A DNA stretch of 48,609 nt from Candidatus Melainabacteria bacterium (GCA_023250155.1 JAHFBG010000016.1:1-48609); one strand, 5' to 3'. Numbered from the stretch's first letter, positions 7,847 through 17,112 are shown. Notes: generated from the letters alone by a model not told the origin. A program made the numbers and translations.

Positions 7847-9058
7847 ATGATAAAAATAATACACTTTAGTGATTTACATTTTGGCTCTGGAGAGCGATAT
7901 GGGCCAATAAATCCTGAAACTGGTTTAAATAAAAGATTTGAAGATTTTATTTGTGCTTTAGATAAACCTGTTAACTTTGCAATTGAAAATAAAGCTGATC
8001 TGGTTATTTTTACTGGTGATACTTATAAACATGCCACCCCAGAGCCTATTTATCAAAAAGAGTTTGCAAAACGAATCAAAAAACTTTCTTTAAACAAAAT
8101 TCCCATGATACTTCTTGTAGGTAATCACGATATTTTATATAGAGTAGATGGTTCTGATGCTTTGGATATATATGATACTTTGGCTGTTGATGGAGTTACA
8201 GTTTTCAATAAAATTGAACTAAAGAATATAGAGACTAAAAATGGTTCTGTCCAAGTAATTGCATTACCCCATATTACAAAAAGTAGACTTTTGACGAGAG
8301 AAGAATATAGAGATTTGTCTTCTAAAGAACAGGATAAGTTAATGATTGAAAAAGTTAAGCATGCTATTTCTTCAAAAGTAGAACAGTTAGATCCTTTACT
8401 ACCTACAATTCTGTTAGGGCATGGAACTATTGAAACAGCACAGTTTAGTTCTGAACAAGATTTATCAATAGGGAAAGTTTTAAGTTATCCATTAAGCTTT
8501 TTTCAAAATCAAAAATTTAATTATGTTGGCTTTGGGCATATTCATAGACACCAAATTTTACAAGAGCGTGAGCCATTAATTTTATATGCTGGATCTCTTG
8601 AAAGAGTAGATTTTGGGGAAGAAAAGGAAGATAAAGGTTTTATTTATTTAGAGCTAGAAAAAGATAAAATTAGTCACAAATTTATTTCTACAAACCCACG
8701 AAAATTTATCACCATATCATGCGACTTAACTAATAGTTTAAATCCACAGATTGATTTAGAGACAGAGGTTTTAAAGAAAAAAGAACCAAATGCTATTGTA
8801 AGAATAAGATATAAAATAGATGAGTCATGCCTACATCTTATTGATCAAAAGAAAATAAAAGATTTACTAACAGATGTTTTTGCACTAACGATACAATCAG
8901 AAATTGTATCCAAAGAAAGAACATATAGAATTTTAGACCTTAATTCAAACCTAATTACAACACCACTTATAGCATTAGAAAAATATCTGTTTGAGTATTC
9001 TGAGGAAGAAAAAACTATTTTACTTGAAAAAGCAAAACAGCTAATTGATTCACTTTAA
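7847..9058 (+). CDS. sbcD: SbcD/Mre11-type DNA exonuclease
   Basis: 403 residues of the calcineurin-like phosphoesterase fold. Metal-binding motifs occur in the expected order: FSDLHFG (D9, H11), IFTGDTYK, LVGNHD, ILLGHG and GFGHIH. A C-terminal capping region covers about residues 290-400. SbcD pairs with the SbcC/Rad50 ATPase to cut hairpins and DNA ends. No sbcC is present in the window, although the two usually sit together, so the partner must lie elsewhere or be absent. It is convergent with pilT, with a 16-nt gap. Confidence 0.88.
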   Translation: MIKIIHFSDLHFGSGERYGPINPETGLNKRFEDFICALDKPVNFAIENKADLVIFTGDTYKHATPEPIYQKEFAKRIKKLSLNKIPMILLVGNHDILYRVDGSDALDIYDTLAVDGVTVFNKIELKNIETKNGSVQVIALPHITKSRLLTREEYRDLSSKEQDKLMIEKVKHAISSKVEQLDPLLPTILLGHGTIETAQFSSEQDLSIGKVLSYPLSFFQNQKFNYVGFGHIHRHQILQEREPLILYAGSLERVDFGEEKEDKGFIYLELEKDKISHKFISTNPRKFITISCDLTNSLNPQIDLETEVLKKKEPNAIVRIRYKIDESCLHLIDQKKIKDLLTDVFALTIQSEIVSKERTYRILDLNSNLITTPLIALEKYLFEYSEEEKTILLEKAKQLIDSL

Positions 9059-9074
9059 TTTATTCCTAGCAAAA

Positions 9075-10166
9075 CTACGGGTGTGTGATTCCAGAGCTGG
9101 CTAGTTCTGCTGCAATGAGTTTTTCTAAATCTTCAGGACGGGAGCTCTTTGCCAGAGCATCTTCAGGTCTTATTAGTTTTTTCTTAACCAAGTCAGTAAG
9201 GCAATTTTCCAATGTAACCATACCAAGTCTTCCGCCAGTCTGAATGCTTGAGTAAATTTGAGCAGTTTTACCTTCACGAATAAGGTTAGCAATAGCTGGT
9301 GTATTAACTAAAATTTCCATAGCAAGAACTCTACCTTCAAGCTGACCACTAGGGTTAAGCTTGGGAATTAATGTTTGGCTGAAAACTGCTACAAGCCCAT
9401 TACTTAATTGTATTCTTATTTGTTGTTGTTGGTCTGGTGGAAAAACATCTACTATACGATCTATTGTTTGTGCTGCTGAACTTGTATGTAAAGTACCAAA
9501 AACAAGATGTCCAGTTTCTGCAGCTTTTAATGCAAGACTAATAGTTTCTAAATCCCGCATTTCACCAATTAAAATTACATCAGGATCTTCTCTCAATGCA
9601 GCTCTTAAAGCATTGTCAAAGCTATGTGTATCTGCACCAAGCTCTCTTTGATTTACGAGAGATCTTTTACTTGCATGAATAAACTCAATTGGATCTTCAA
9701 TGGTGAGGATGTGATCTGCTCTATTTTCATTTATCCATCCAACCATAGCAGCCAGTGTCGTACTTTTACCAGAACCAGTAGGTCCCGTTACTAAAACAAG
9801 ACCTCTAGGTTTTGCACAGACTTGTTGACAAACTTTTGAAAGGTTTAGTTGTTCAAATGTTGGGACTTTTGATGTAATAGATCGTAGTGCGGCTGCAAAC
9901 CCTCTTCTGTCTTTGTAGGCATTTACCCTGAATCTACCAACCCCATCAATGCCATAACTACAATCCAGTTCAAGTTTTTGTTCAAGTATCTTTCTTTGTT
10001 CTAAAGTTAAAATACTATAGATTAAAGATTTTGTATCATTTGGGGTTAAAGGCTCATATTCAGTTTGTACAAGTTTTCCGTCTATTCTTAGCATAGGAGG
10101 TACACCTACAGATATATGTAAGTCACTTGCTTTTCTTTGTATAACCAATTCTAATAGTTCTTTCAT
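9075..10166 (-). CDS. pilT: Type IV pilus retraction ATPase PilT
   Basis: 363 residues. The N-terminal domain has SDLHISVGVPPMLRIDG. Walker A is GPTGSGKST (about residues 128-136), the Asp box and Walker B lie around ILTIEDPIE and DVILIGEMRD, and the His box is GHLVFGTLHT. The C-terminal AIANLIREGKTAQIY corresponds to the AIRNLIRE motif that marks retraction ATPases rather than PilB. It powers pilus retraction at the inner membrane face and so twitching motility. It begins 6 nt after the coiled-coil/roadblock-like gene, so the two are very likely one operon. No other pilus genes are in the window. Confidence 0.95.
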   Translation of the reverse strand: MKELLELVIQRKASDLHISVGVPPMLRIDGKLVQTEYEPLTPNDTKSLIYSILTLEQRKILEQKLELDCSYGIDGVGRFRVNAYKDRRGFAAALRSITSKVPTFEQLNLSKVCQQVCAKPRGLVLVTGPTGSGKSTTLAAMVGWINENRADHILTIEDPIEFIHASKRSLVNQRELGADTHSFDNALRAALREDPDVILIGEMRDLETISLALKAAETGHLVFGTLHTSSAAQTIDRIVDVFPPDQQQQIRIQLSNGLVAVFSQTLIPKLNPSGQLEGRVLAMEILVNTPAIANLIREGKTAQIYSSIQTGGRLGMVTLENCLTDLVKKKLIRPEDALAKSSRPEDLEKLIAAELASSGITHP

Positions 10167-10172
10167 ATTTAT

Positions 10173-12128
10173 TTAATTGTTTTCAATTTCAGATAAGGTT
10201 CTTAAAAGAGTTCCACAAAATATTTCACCTTTCCCTTTTGAGATTACAGTTAGTAATTTGTTTTGTGACTTTGAGATAACAAAAGTCCCATCATCAGATT
10301 CTAACAAAAGATTACATAAGTTACCCTGGTTTGTATTATTTAGCTCTTTCTCCATAATGTTAAATGCATTTGCTAATGTATTACTATCTTCAATACTAAT
10401 ACTAGAAAACTGGTTAACCCATTTCTCTGTTTGAAGTTTACCTTTTGAAGTTAAATATAAAGATCCAATTGTTTCTGGTAGTTTGTTTAATTTATTCAAC
10501 TGTTCTTCCATTTGAGGAAGATTTATATCCTCCTCAATGTTTTCTGTAATCTTTTCATTATAGATATCTTTTAGATTTGTTTTTTCTTCTTCTTTTTTTA
10601 TTTCATTTTCTTTCCTTTGTTCTTCAAAAAATTCTTTTTTCATTTCCTCTTTTAGGCTAGAAATAAGTTCTTCTTTAATATTTTTAATGCTTTCAAGTAT
10701 TTCATCTTTAGTATTTGAAGTCTTTTGTAAGTCTTCTTCTATTTTTTGAGTTTCAGTAATTGCTTTTTCTTCTAGTTTTTCTTGAAATTCTTTTTTCAAC
10801 TCTTCTTTAATGTTTTTAATGCTTTCAATGATTTCGTCTTTAGTATTTGAAGTCTTTTGAAGGGTTTCTTCAATTTTTTGAGCATCTTGACCAGCTTTCT
10901 CTTCAATTTTTTCTTGAAATTCTTTTTTCAATTCTTCTTTTACAGTTCTAATACTTTCAATGATTTCATCTTTAGTATTTGAAGTCTTTTGAAAAGTCTC
11001 TTCCATCTTTTGAGTTTCCTGAGTTACAGTTTCTTGAAGCTCCTTTTTTAGTTCATCTTTTATTTCTTCTAATTTTTCTGCTTCTGAGATTTGTCTAAAT
11101 GAAGCATCAACAATCTCTTGTCCTTCTATGTGAACAGCCATTTGTTGTTTTTCTGAAAGTATGTAAGGCTTTCTTTTTGACTTATCATTTTCTATGATTT
11201 TATTTATTGGTTTATTAACTTTACTACCAGTAAGCTTTTTTACTGCATCTAATGAAGAATATTGCTCAAATATTGCGGCCAAGTCTTTTTTTATATCTGA
11301 TGGTGGGAATGGATTTATTTGAATAGGTTTTGGTCTTTCCAAGGGCTTTTCTATTGGATTTTCTGTCAGTCTTTGAGTAGGCTTTTGTTTCTTGTGTGAT
11401 TCATCATCATCATCAAAAAAATCAGACTGTTTTGTCTCTCTTTCATTGTTGGGTTCATTTGAAAAAAGATTTCCTCTACTTTCTGCAGGAAGATTTTCAA
11501 TACTTGGACTTATTTCAGGTTCAAATTCAAAGGGTTTTAAAAATTCTTCCTCCATGTCAGGTTGTGATTGAGATGTCGATTTTAATTTATCTTTGTCTAA
11601 AGATGTTGTGGAAGCAGTAGTGGAAGTATCAAATTGAGGTCTTTTTAGAGTTGTTTTTTCAAAACTAGAAAATCCTGTTCTTTTTTCCTTATGTTTAATA
11701 GTATGTTTTTGATGTGATAATTTTGTTAGCTCTTCATCATATACCAATCTAAAATTTAACAACAACTCAATTAGAGAGAAGATATTTGCAATAAAAAGAG
11801 CATGAGTATTTATGTAAAACTCACCGTTTTTAAAAGTAAATGCATAGGCAGTAGCATTACCAAGATCACTAATTCCCCATGCAGCAAAACAAATAATGAA
11901 TGTTGTAAAAAAATAAACGATTCCTAGTAATAAACCTTGAATTAAATTAGCTTTTGGATAAAAGGCTAGAACTGGAATAAAACTTAGTCCTAGTTCTCCG
12001 ATTAGTAATGCAATTAATGATATTACTCGAATTGACCCAATATACTTAGGAGAAATCAGTGTAAGTACTATACCTAAAACAAGTATAGGTATAAAAATTA
12101 TTAGATTAGGGGGTGTTAATCGATACAT
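10173..12128 (-). CDS. Membrane protein with long coiled coil and C-terminal roadblock/LC7-like domain
   Basis: 651 residues from the ATG at 12128; a TTG frame extension to 12185 would overlap pheT and adds little. Residues 1-140 carry about four membrane helices. A polar linker rich in Ser, Pro and acidic residues follows (about 150-330). A long Glu/Lys coiled coil then contains three near-identical 44-residue repeats, each with QKTSNTKDEI.ESI and KEEL. The last 100 residues (SLYLTSKGKLQTEKW ... LLLESDDGTFVISKS ... LLTVISKGKGEIFCGTLLR) read like a roadblock/LC7 domain, a fold that regulates small GTPases such as MglA. It sits between pheT and pilT on one strand. A pilus-regulation role is an inference from the pairing with pilT. 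Confidence 0.75.
   Translation of the reverse strand: MYRLTPPNLIIFIPILVLGIVLTLISPKYIGSIRVISLIALLIGELGLSFIPVLAFYPKANLIQGLLLGIVYFFTTFIICFAAWGISDLGNATAYAFTFKNGEFYINTHALFIANIFSLIELLLNFRLVYDEELTKLSHQKHTIKHKEKRTGFSSFEKTTLKRPQFDTSTTASTTSLDKDKLKSTSQSQPDMEEEFLKPFEFEPEISPSIENLPAESRGNLFSNEPNNERETKQSDFFDDDDESHKKQKPTQRLTENPIEKPLERPKPIQINPFPPSDIKKDLAAIFEQYSSLDAVKKLTGSKVNKPINKIIENDKSKRKPYILSEKQQMAVHIEGQEIVDASFRQISEAEKLEEIKDELKKELQETVTQETQKMEETFQKTSNTKDEIIESIRTVKEELKKEFQEKIEEKAGQDAQKIEETLQKTSNTKDEIIESIKNIKEELKKEFQEKLEEKAITETQKIEEDLQKTSNTKDEILESIKNIKEELISSLKEEMKKEFFEEQRKENEIKKEEEKTNLKDIYNEKITENIEEDINLPQMEEQLNKLNKLPETIGSLYLTSKGKLQTEKWVNQFSSISIEDSNTLANAFNIMEKELNNTNQGNLCNLLLESDDGTFVISKSQNKLLTVISKGKGEIFCGTLLRTLSEIENN
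10660..11055 (-). repeat. Three tandem 132-bp repeats encoding a 44-residue coiled-coil unit
   Basis: The marker TTTAGTATTTGAAGTCTTTT recurs at a spacing of exactly 132 bp (around 10708, 10840 and 10972). The unit encodes 44 residues. 44 is four hendecads (11-residue units) rather than a multiple of seven. The repeat edges are approximate. Confidence 0.8.
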
Positions 12129-12157
12129 AAGACATTGTGAGTAGTTATAACACTCTA

Positions 12158-14602
12158 TTAAACCCTGAATTTTGATTGAAAGCAAGCAGTTAAATGTTTT
12201 TTTATCTTATTTATTTCATCTTCTATATGATTACTTGTAAGTGTTTGTTCAAAATCCTGCATTTTAAGCCTGAATGTTAAACTTTTTGTTTCCTTATCTA
12301 ATTCAAAAACACTTACTAAGTTTACATTGATTAGAAAATTAGGTGTTACTTTATTTATTTCATCTTGAATTAGATTTGCTGAATAGTTTTTTGAAATATC
12401 AACTGTAATATCTCTAGTTACAACTGGTTGTGAAGAGATTTTCTTAAAAATTTTATTTTTTGTAAGCTGTTTAAGTATTTCATTTAGACTGACTTCAAAT
12501 AATAAGACTGGTCCTATTAACTCAAGTCTTTTTTCAATTTTAGGATGTAAACAACCTAAAATCCCTATTTCTTTATTGTTAAACTCTAATTTCAATGAAA
12601 GATTTGGATGTAAAAAGGGTACTTTTGTAGGTGTAAATTTGAAGTGTAAATCATTTTTCATGAAAAAACTTTCTATAATACCCTTTAAGCTAAAAAATAG
12701 TAGATTTATAGATTTTTGTAGCAATGCTTGATTTGTAAACCAATTTTCTTCATAGCCTGCAAGTAAGGCTCCTAATTTTAAATCTTCGGTAATATTAGTT
12801 TCTTTTTCAGTTGGCATTTTAGAATTATCAAAATAATATGCTCTGCCAATCTCAAATAATCTAATTGAATTGACTTTATAACTTTGATTTAACTTTAAGG
12901 CTTCTAGGAGTCCAGGAAGTATAGCTTGTCTTAAGACAGAATGTTCTATTGATAAAGGATTGAGCATGGCTATTTTAGAAGTATCATTAAATGCAAACTC
13001 TTTATTTTTAAGTATTTCTTCTCCAATAAGACTACTTAAATAAACTTCAGAGAACCCACAAGCCAAAAAATGATTCTTTACTATTTCTAAAGCAGTTCTA
13101 GATTTGTTTGCTGCAATAGTATTAGGAGGTGGTAATTCAGGAATAAGATCATAGCCATAGAATCTTGCAACTTCTTCAATAAGGTCTATTGGTCTTGTTA
13201 CATCTGTACTCCTACAGTGTGGTACTTGAACTTCGATTTCATTCTCATTTAAAAGTCTAACTTTAAACTCAATATTCTCTAATAACTGGCTAATTACTTT
13301 TATGTCTAGATTTATACCTAATACTCTAGAGACTTCTTGCTTTGTAAGTCTAATGATTATTTCTTTTGGTTCTGGATTTCCTGCTTGATTTATCGGTCCA
13401 ATTTGAGTATTCGAAGTTCCGGCTAATTGTTCTATTAACTCTATTGTTTTTAGTAAGACTTTATAAGTAAAACTCTTGTCTACACCTCTTTCAAATCTTT
13501 TTGAAGCTTCTGTGGTTATACCAACAGCTCTACTGCCACGTCTTACTTTCATTGGGTTGAAAACGGCAGCTTCAATAACAATATCTCTAGTGTCTTCTGT
13601 TACTTCTGAATCTTTTCCACCCATAATGCCACTTATTGCAACGGGACCATTTTTATCTGCTATTACAAGGATTTCATTGTTTAATTCTTTGTCTTTGCCA
13701 TCCAAGGTAAGGATTTTTTCATTCCTCTTAGCAAATCGAGCAGTTAACATTTCTCCATTTAGTTTATCTAGATCATATGCATGCAAAGGCTGACCAAAGG
13801 AGAAATTAATATAGTTGGTTATATCAACAAGATTGTTTATGCTCCTAATCCCTGCTGCTTCTAATAGCTTTTGTAGCCACTGTGGGCTTTGTGATACCTT
13901 TATGTTTTCAATCGTTACAGTATAAAAAACATAAGTGTCATTTGTATTTTCAATTTGACTTACAATGTTTCTTTTTATAGAGGCTGTTTTTGGAGTCTTA
14001 AAGATAATTTCTTTAGTTTTCTTTCCAGTTAGAGCACTAATCTCCTTACATAGTCCATAAACAGAAAGTGCATCCCCTCTATTTGATCGAGAACCCACCT
14101 CAAGAACTGTATCTTGTTTAAGTGCAAGATAATCTATAACACTAATACCTAACGTTGCATTTTCATTAAGTATATAAATGCCATCTTCAACTTGTGATTT
14201 AATTCCTAACTCACTGCCAGAGCAAAGCATTCCAAAGGATTCAATATCTCGAATTTTACTGATTTTAATAAGTAATTCTGAATTGTCGTGCCTGTTTATA
14301 ACTATTGCACCAGGAAGTGAAACTGGTATAAGCTGACCTACTTTGATATTTTTAGCTCCACACACTATCTGTAACTCATTAATCCCGTCAGTTGTAACCT
14401 TTGTTACAGAAAGCTTGTCAGCATTAGGGTGTTTTTGAATATCCAATATTTTTCCAACGATTATTGGACCTTGTAATTTTGGACCAACTTTACTAATCTC
14501 TTCTACCTCAAAAGAACTCATGGTCAGTTTTGAGGCAACTTCTTCAGGGGTGATCCCGTCTAAAAAGAGGAAATTTTCAAGCCAATTTATTGAAAGTTTC
14601 AT
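12158..14602 (-). CDS. pheT: Phenylalanyl-tRNA synthetase beta subunit
   Basis: 814 residues, standard length. Domains in order: an EMAP/OB-like tRNA-binding domain (GKILDIQKHPNADKLSVTKV, about residues 48-67, and IVCGAKNIKVGQ), the B3/B4 editing region (DLIEEVARFYGYD lies further on in B5), a catalytic-like core, and a C-terminal ferredoxin-fold anticodon-binding domain beginning near VTRDITVDI. It works as an alpha2-beta2 complex with PheS. pheS is not adjacent, unlike the common pheST operon. Next downstream on the same strand are the coiled-coil membrane gene and pilT. Confidence 0.97.
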   Translation of the reverse strand: MKLSINWLENFLFLDGITPEEVASKLTMSSFEVEEISKVGPKLQGPIIVGKILDIQKHPNADKLSVTKVTTDGINELQIVCGAKNIKVGQLIPVSLPGAIVINRHDNSELLIKISKIRDIESFGMLCSGSELGIKSQVEDGIYILNENATLGISVIDYLALKQDTVLEVGSRSNRGDALSVYGLCKEISALTGKKTKEIIFKTPKTASIKRNIVSQIENTNDTYVFYTVTIENIKVSQSPQWLQKLLEAAGIRSINNLVDITNYINFSFGQPLHAYDLDKLNGEMLTARFAKRNEKILTLDGKDKELNNEILVIADKNGPVAISGIMGGKDSEVTEDTRDIVIEAAVFNPMKVRRGSRAVGITTEASKRFERGVDKSFTYKVLLKTIELIEQLAGTSNTQIGPINQAGNPEPKEIIIRLTKQEVSRVLGINLDIKVISQLLENIEFKVRLLNENEIEVQVPHCRSTDVTRPIDLIEEVARFYGYDLIPELPPPNTIAANKSRTALEIVKNHFLACGFSEVYLSSLIGEEILKNKEFAFNDTSKIAMLNPLSIEHSVLRQAILPGLLEALKLNQSYKVNSIRLFEIGRAYYFDNSKMPTEKETNITEDLKLGALLAGYEENWFTNQALLQKSINLLFFSLKGIIESFFMKNDLHFKFTPTKVPFLHPNLSLKLEFNNKEIGILGCLHPKIEKRLELIGPVLLFEVSLNEILKQLTKNKIFKKISSQPVVTRDITVDISKNYSANLIQDEINKVTPNFLINVNLVSVFELDKETKSLTFRLKMQDFEQTLTSNHIEDEINKIKKHLTACFQSKFRV

Positions 14603-15108
14603 TTGACAAACTCCACTGCAAATTATGACACAAGTTCAGATAAAAAAATACATCAAAGCTCTAAAATTCAATAAAACAATCTTTTTATCCATGAATGCTT
14701 AAGTTTACGAGTTTCTGTTTTCTGTGCTACTTGGAAAATATTTATAGGTACAAGTTTATAAAAATGGATGTAAGTCATATGGATTCAAGGATAATCAGCT
14801 GTTATAATCAAATGCTTGTAAAAAAAATATTTTACAATTTTTGTTGAATGAAAAAACAATAATTGTGAGTAAGAATAACTGGTGAAGTTGTAAAAAATCA
14901 AAGAAGATTATAAGAATAATAAAACAAGAAAGGAGTTTGAATTAAGCATAAATACTGACACCTAAACGGTGACTGCCCAATTCCGGCCAAAAAATAAATT
15001 TGGAAATTAAACTGGGCAAATATAGTATGGGTAGAAGTACACAACGGATCAGGAAAAAATTTTAGGAATCTGTTTTGTACAATTAAAGAAAGGCTGGAGG
15101 AAAAAGAA
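14603..15108. other. 506-nt gene-free region between pheT and speD
   Basis: A divergent intergenic region that must hold promoters for pheT (minus) and speD (plus). No frame of note was seen. The left two thirds are AT-rich with no strong structure. The right third carries the hairpin-rich speD leader annotated separately. A weak promoter-like pair (TTGTAA, then TATAAG after 15 nt) lies around 14889-14915. Confidence 0.6.
14959..15018 (+). promoter_or_regulatory. Structured RNA leader of speD
   Basis: Two adjacent hairpins can be drawn. First, CACC (14959-14962) pairs with GGTG (14968-14971). Second, a closing stem TGCCCA (14974-14979) with TGGGCA (15013-15018) encloses CCAAA (14987-14991) paired with TTTGG (14999-15003). 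The G/C-containing helices stand out in a very AT-rich gap 90 nt before the speD start. It may be a cis-acting RNA sensing a polyamine or SAM metabolite, but it does not match a riboswitch class I can recognise. Confidence 0.4.
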
Positions 15109-15537
15109 ATGTTTGGACCACACTTATTATTAGAGGCTTACGGTTCCCCAAAGGAAAAATTGGGTGATATTGGTATGATTAGTGAGTTGTTAGACGGTTA
15201 TCCAGACAAGTTACAAATGCATAAAATTATGCCACCTTATGTATTTAGATATGATGGTGGTAATGTCAAAGAAGATTGGGGAGTAAGCGGAGTCGTTCTA
15301 ATTGCTGAATCCCACATAGCATTACATACGTTTCCGGAGAAAGAGTTTTTTACGCTTGATATATTTTCATGTAAAGAGTTTGATATTCGATCTGCTGTAG
15401 ATATAGCATTAGAAATACTTCAGCCAATACATTTTGATGAAGCTGTTTTTACCCGTGGTAGAGAATTTCCAAAATCTATAGGACGTTCAGTTAAGGTTAT
15501 AAACCAAGAGCGAAGAAGAATTGCTAGCGTCAAATAG
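15109..15537 (+). CDS. speD: S-adenosylmethionine decarboxylase proenzyme (class 1B)
   Basis: 142 residues. It decarboxylates SAM to provide the aminopropyl donor for spermidine synthesis. The self-cleavage site is AESHIALHTFPE, with Glu67-Ser68; Ser68 becomes the pyruvoyl group. His of HTFPE is the processing His, and Cys88 in DIFSCKEF is the catalytic acid. A strong ribosome site (CTGGAGG) lies 9 nt before the ATG. It is preceded by a structured leader and is convergent with lysS, with the 3' ends overlapping by 8 nt. A second, aberrant AdoMetDC-like gene is at 32150, and a SpeE-like gene is at 43105. Confidence 0.95.
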   Translation: MFGPHLLLEAYGSPKEKLGDIGMISELLDGYPDKLQMHKIMPPYVFRYDGGNVKEDWGVSGVVLIAESHIALHTFPEKEFFTLDIFSCKEFDIRSAVDIALEILQPIHFDEAVFTRGREFPKSIGRSVKVINQERRRIASVK

Positions 15538-17044
15538 GTTTCATCGTAGGAAATGCAATTACATCTCTTATACTAGCTGAATTAGTAAGTAGCATAATCA
15601 GTCTGTCAATGCCAATTCCTAAGCCCCCAGTAGGTGGTAGTCCATATTCAAGTGCTGTTATAAAGTCAATGTCTAAAGGATGTGCTTCATGATCGCCAGC
15701 AGCCTTTTTCTTTGCTTGTTCTTCTAAACGGTTTCTTTGATCTAGTGGATCGGTAAGTTCTGAAAAACTGTTTGCTATTTCCCAACCATTTATATACAAT
15801 TCAAATCTTTCAACTAAGCTTTTCTTAGATCTGTGCTTTTTTGCTAATGGGGATATTTCAAGGGGATAATCCATAACAAAGGTAGGCTGGATAAGTTTTG
15901 ATTCTACTCTTTCTTCAAAGACCTCAGTAATTATTTCTCCAAGAGAAAAGCTTTCATCAACTTTTACCCCTATTTGCTTAGCTAGAGTATATACAGACTG
16001 CTTGTCTTCTAGGCAGTTAGAAAAATCAACCTTTGTATACTCTTTAATTAGATCAATCATAGAAACCCTTCTCCATGGTGTTTCTAGGTCTAAGTTCTTT
16101 CCTTGATATTCTGGATGTAATGTTCCAATAGCATCTAAACAAATTGATTTTGTTAGATCTTCAGTCAAATCCATCATGTCGTTATAGTCTACATATGCTT
16201 GGTAAAGTTCAAGAGAAGTAAATTCTGGATTATGTTTTGTGGATATTCCTTCATTTCTAAAGACCCTTCCAAGCTCATACACTTTTTCAAAGCCACCTAC
16301 TACAAGTCTTTTTAGATGAAGCTCTGTAGCTATTCTTAAGTAAAGATCAATCCCTAAAGCATTATGATGAGTGACAAATGGTCTTGCTTCAGCTCCACCA
16401 GCTTCTACCTGTAAGACAGGAGTATCAATTTCTATAAATCCTTTATTATCTAAATAGTTTCTAATTCCAGAGATAATTTTTGCACGCTTTTTAAGAGTTT
16501 CTTTTGGGGTTGGGTTAACAATTAAATCTAAATATCTTTGTCTATATCTTATCTCAATGTCATGTATGCCTAAGTGTCTCCTCTTTCCTTCAATAATTTC
16601 AGGAAGTGGTAATAATGATTTGGACAATAGTGTGATTTCAGAAACCTTTACAGACAACTCACCACGAGGGGTTCTTCTTACTATTCCAGTGGCACCAATA
16701 TGGTCTCCCTTATCAAGAAGTGGTAGAAGATCAGTAATTTTTTTATCTAGCTTTTCTTTATCGCAATATAATTGAATCTTTCCTGAGTCGTCATAAAGAT
16801 CTATAAAGACCCAGTCATTTCTTTCATTATGAACTCTTCCACTTACAATAACTTGATCATTAGTTTCTTGTCCATTTGATAAGTCTTTGTATTTGTCTTG
16901 AAGTTCATGTGCTTTATGTGTTCTATTGAACTTATATGGATAAGGTTCTATTCCTAGATTTTTAATTTTTTCAAGTTTTTGTAAGCGTTGTTCTTTAATC
17001 CTTGATGGGGATTCTGTTTCAGATGGTGGTAATTGTGTAGTCAT
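15530..17044 (-). CDS. lysS: Lysyl-tRNA synthetase (class II)
   Basis: 504 residues from the ATG at 17044. The frame stays open to 17101, but that extension runs through a terminator palindrome, so MTTQLPPSE is chosen as the N-terminus. An N-terminal OB-fold anticodon-binding domain (VSGRVHNERNDWVFIDLYD) covers about residues 60-160. Class II motif 2 is YELGRVFRNEGISTKHNPEF, and motif 3 is PPTGGLGIGIDRLIML near the C-terminus. It charges tRNA-Lys in the cytoplasm. It lies downstream of ycf23 but is separated from it by the terminator at 17069-17094. Confidence 0.97.
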   Translation of the reverse strand: MTTQLPPSETESPSRIKEQRLQKLEKIKNLGIEPYPYKFNRTHKAHELQDKYKDLSNGQETNDQVIVSGRVHNERNDWVFIDLYDDSGKIQLYCDKEKLDKKITDLLPLLDKGDHIGATGIVRRTPRGELSVKVSEITLLSKSLLPLPEIIEGKRRHLGIHDIEIRYRQRYLDLIVNPTPKETLKKRAKIISGIRNYLDNKGFIEIDTPVLQVEAGGAEARPFVTHHNALGIDLYLRIATELHLKRLVVGGFEKVYELGRVFRNEGISTKHNPEFTSLELYQAYVDYNDMMDLTEDLTKSICLDAIGTLHPEYQGKNLDLETPWRRVSMIDLIKEYTKVDFSNCLEDKQSVYTLAKQIGVKVDESFSLGEIITEVFEERVESKLIQPTFVMDYPLEISPLAKKHRSKKSLVERFELYINGWEIANSFSELTDPLDQRNRLEEQAKKKAAGDHEAHPLDIDFITALEYGLPPTGGLGIGIDRLIMLLTNSASIRDVIAFPTMKPI

Positions 17045-17068
17045 ATCTAATATCTCTTTAAAAATAAC

Positions 17069-17094
17069 AAGTGGCGCGATTAATCGCGCCACTT
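17069..17094 (-). terminator. 26-bp perfect palindrome, probable terminator of ycf23
   Basis: The sequence AAGTGGCGCGATT (17069-17081) is followed directly by its exact reverse complement. On the minus strand it begins 19 nt after the ycf23 stop and is followed by TTGTTATTTTT, giving a stem plus U-rich tail. The GC-rich core is unlike the surrounding DNA and resembles the other palindromes at 20790, 24615 and 27349. Confidence 0.8.
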
Positions 17095-17112
17095 GAAGCA
17101 ACTTACATTAGC

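Noticed and set aside
12129..12185. TTG-initiated N-terminal extension of the coiled-coil/roadblock-like protein
   Set aside because: It would overlap the pheT end, and the extra residues are unlike a membrane N-terminus. The ATG at 12128 directly precedes the first hydrophobic helix.
17045..17101. Longer lysS start at 17101
   Set aside because: The extension is read through a terminator palindrome and is not LysS-like.
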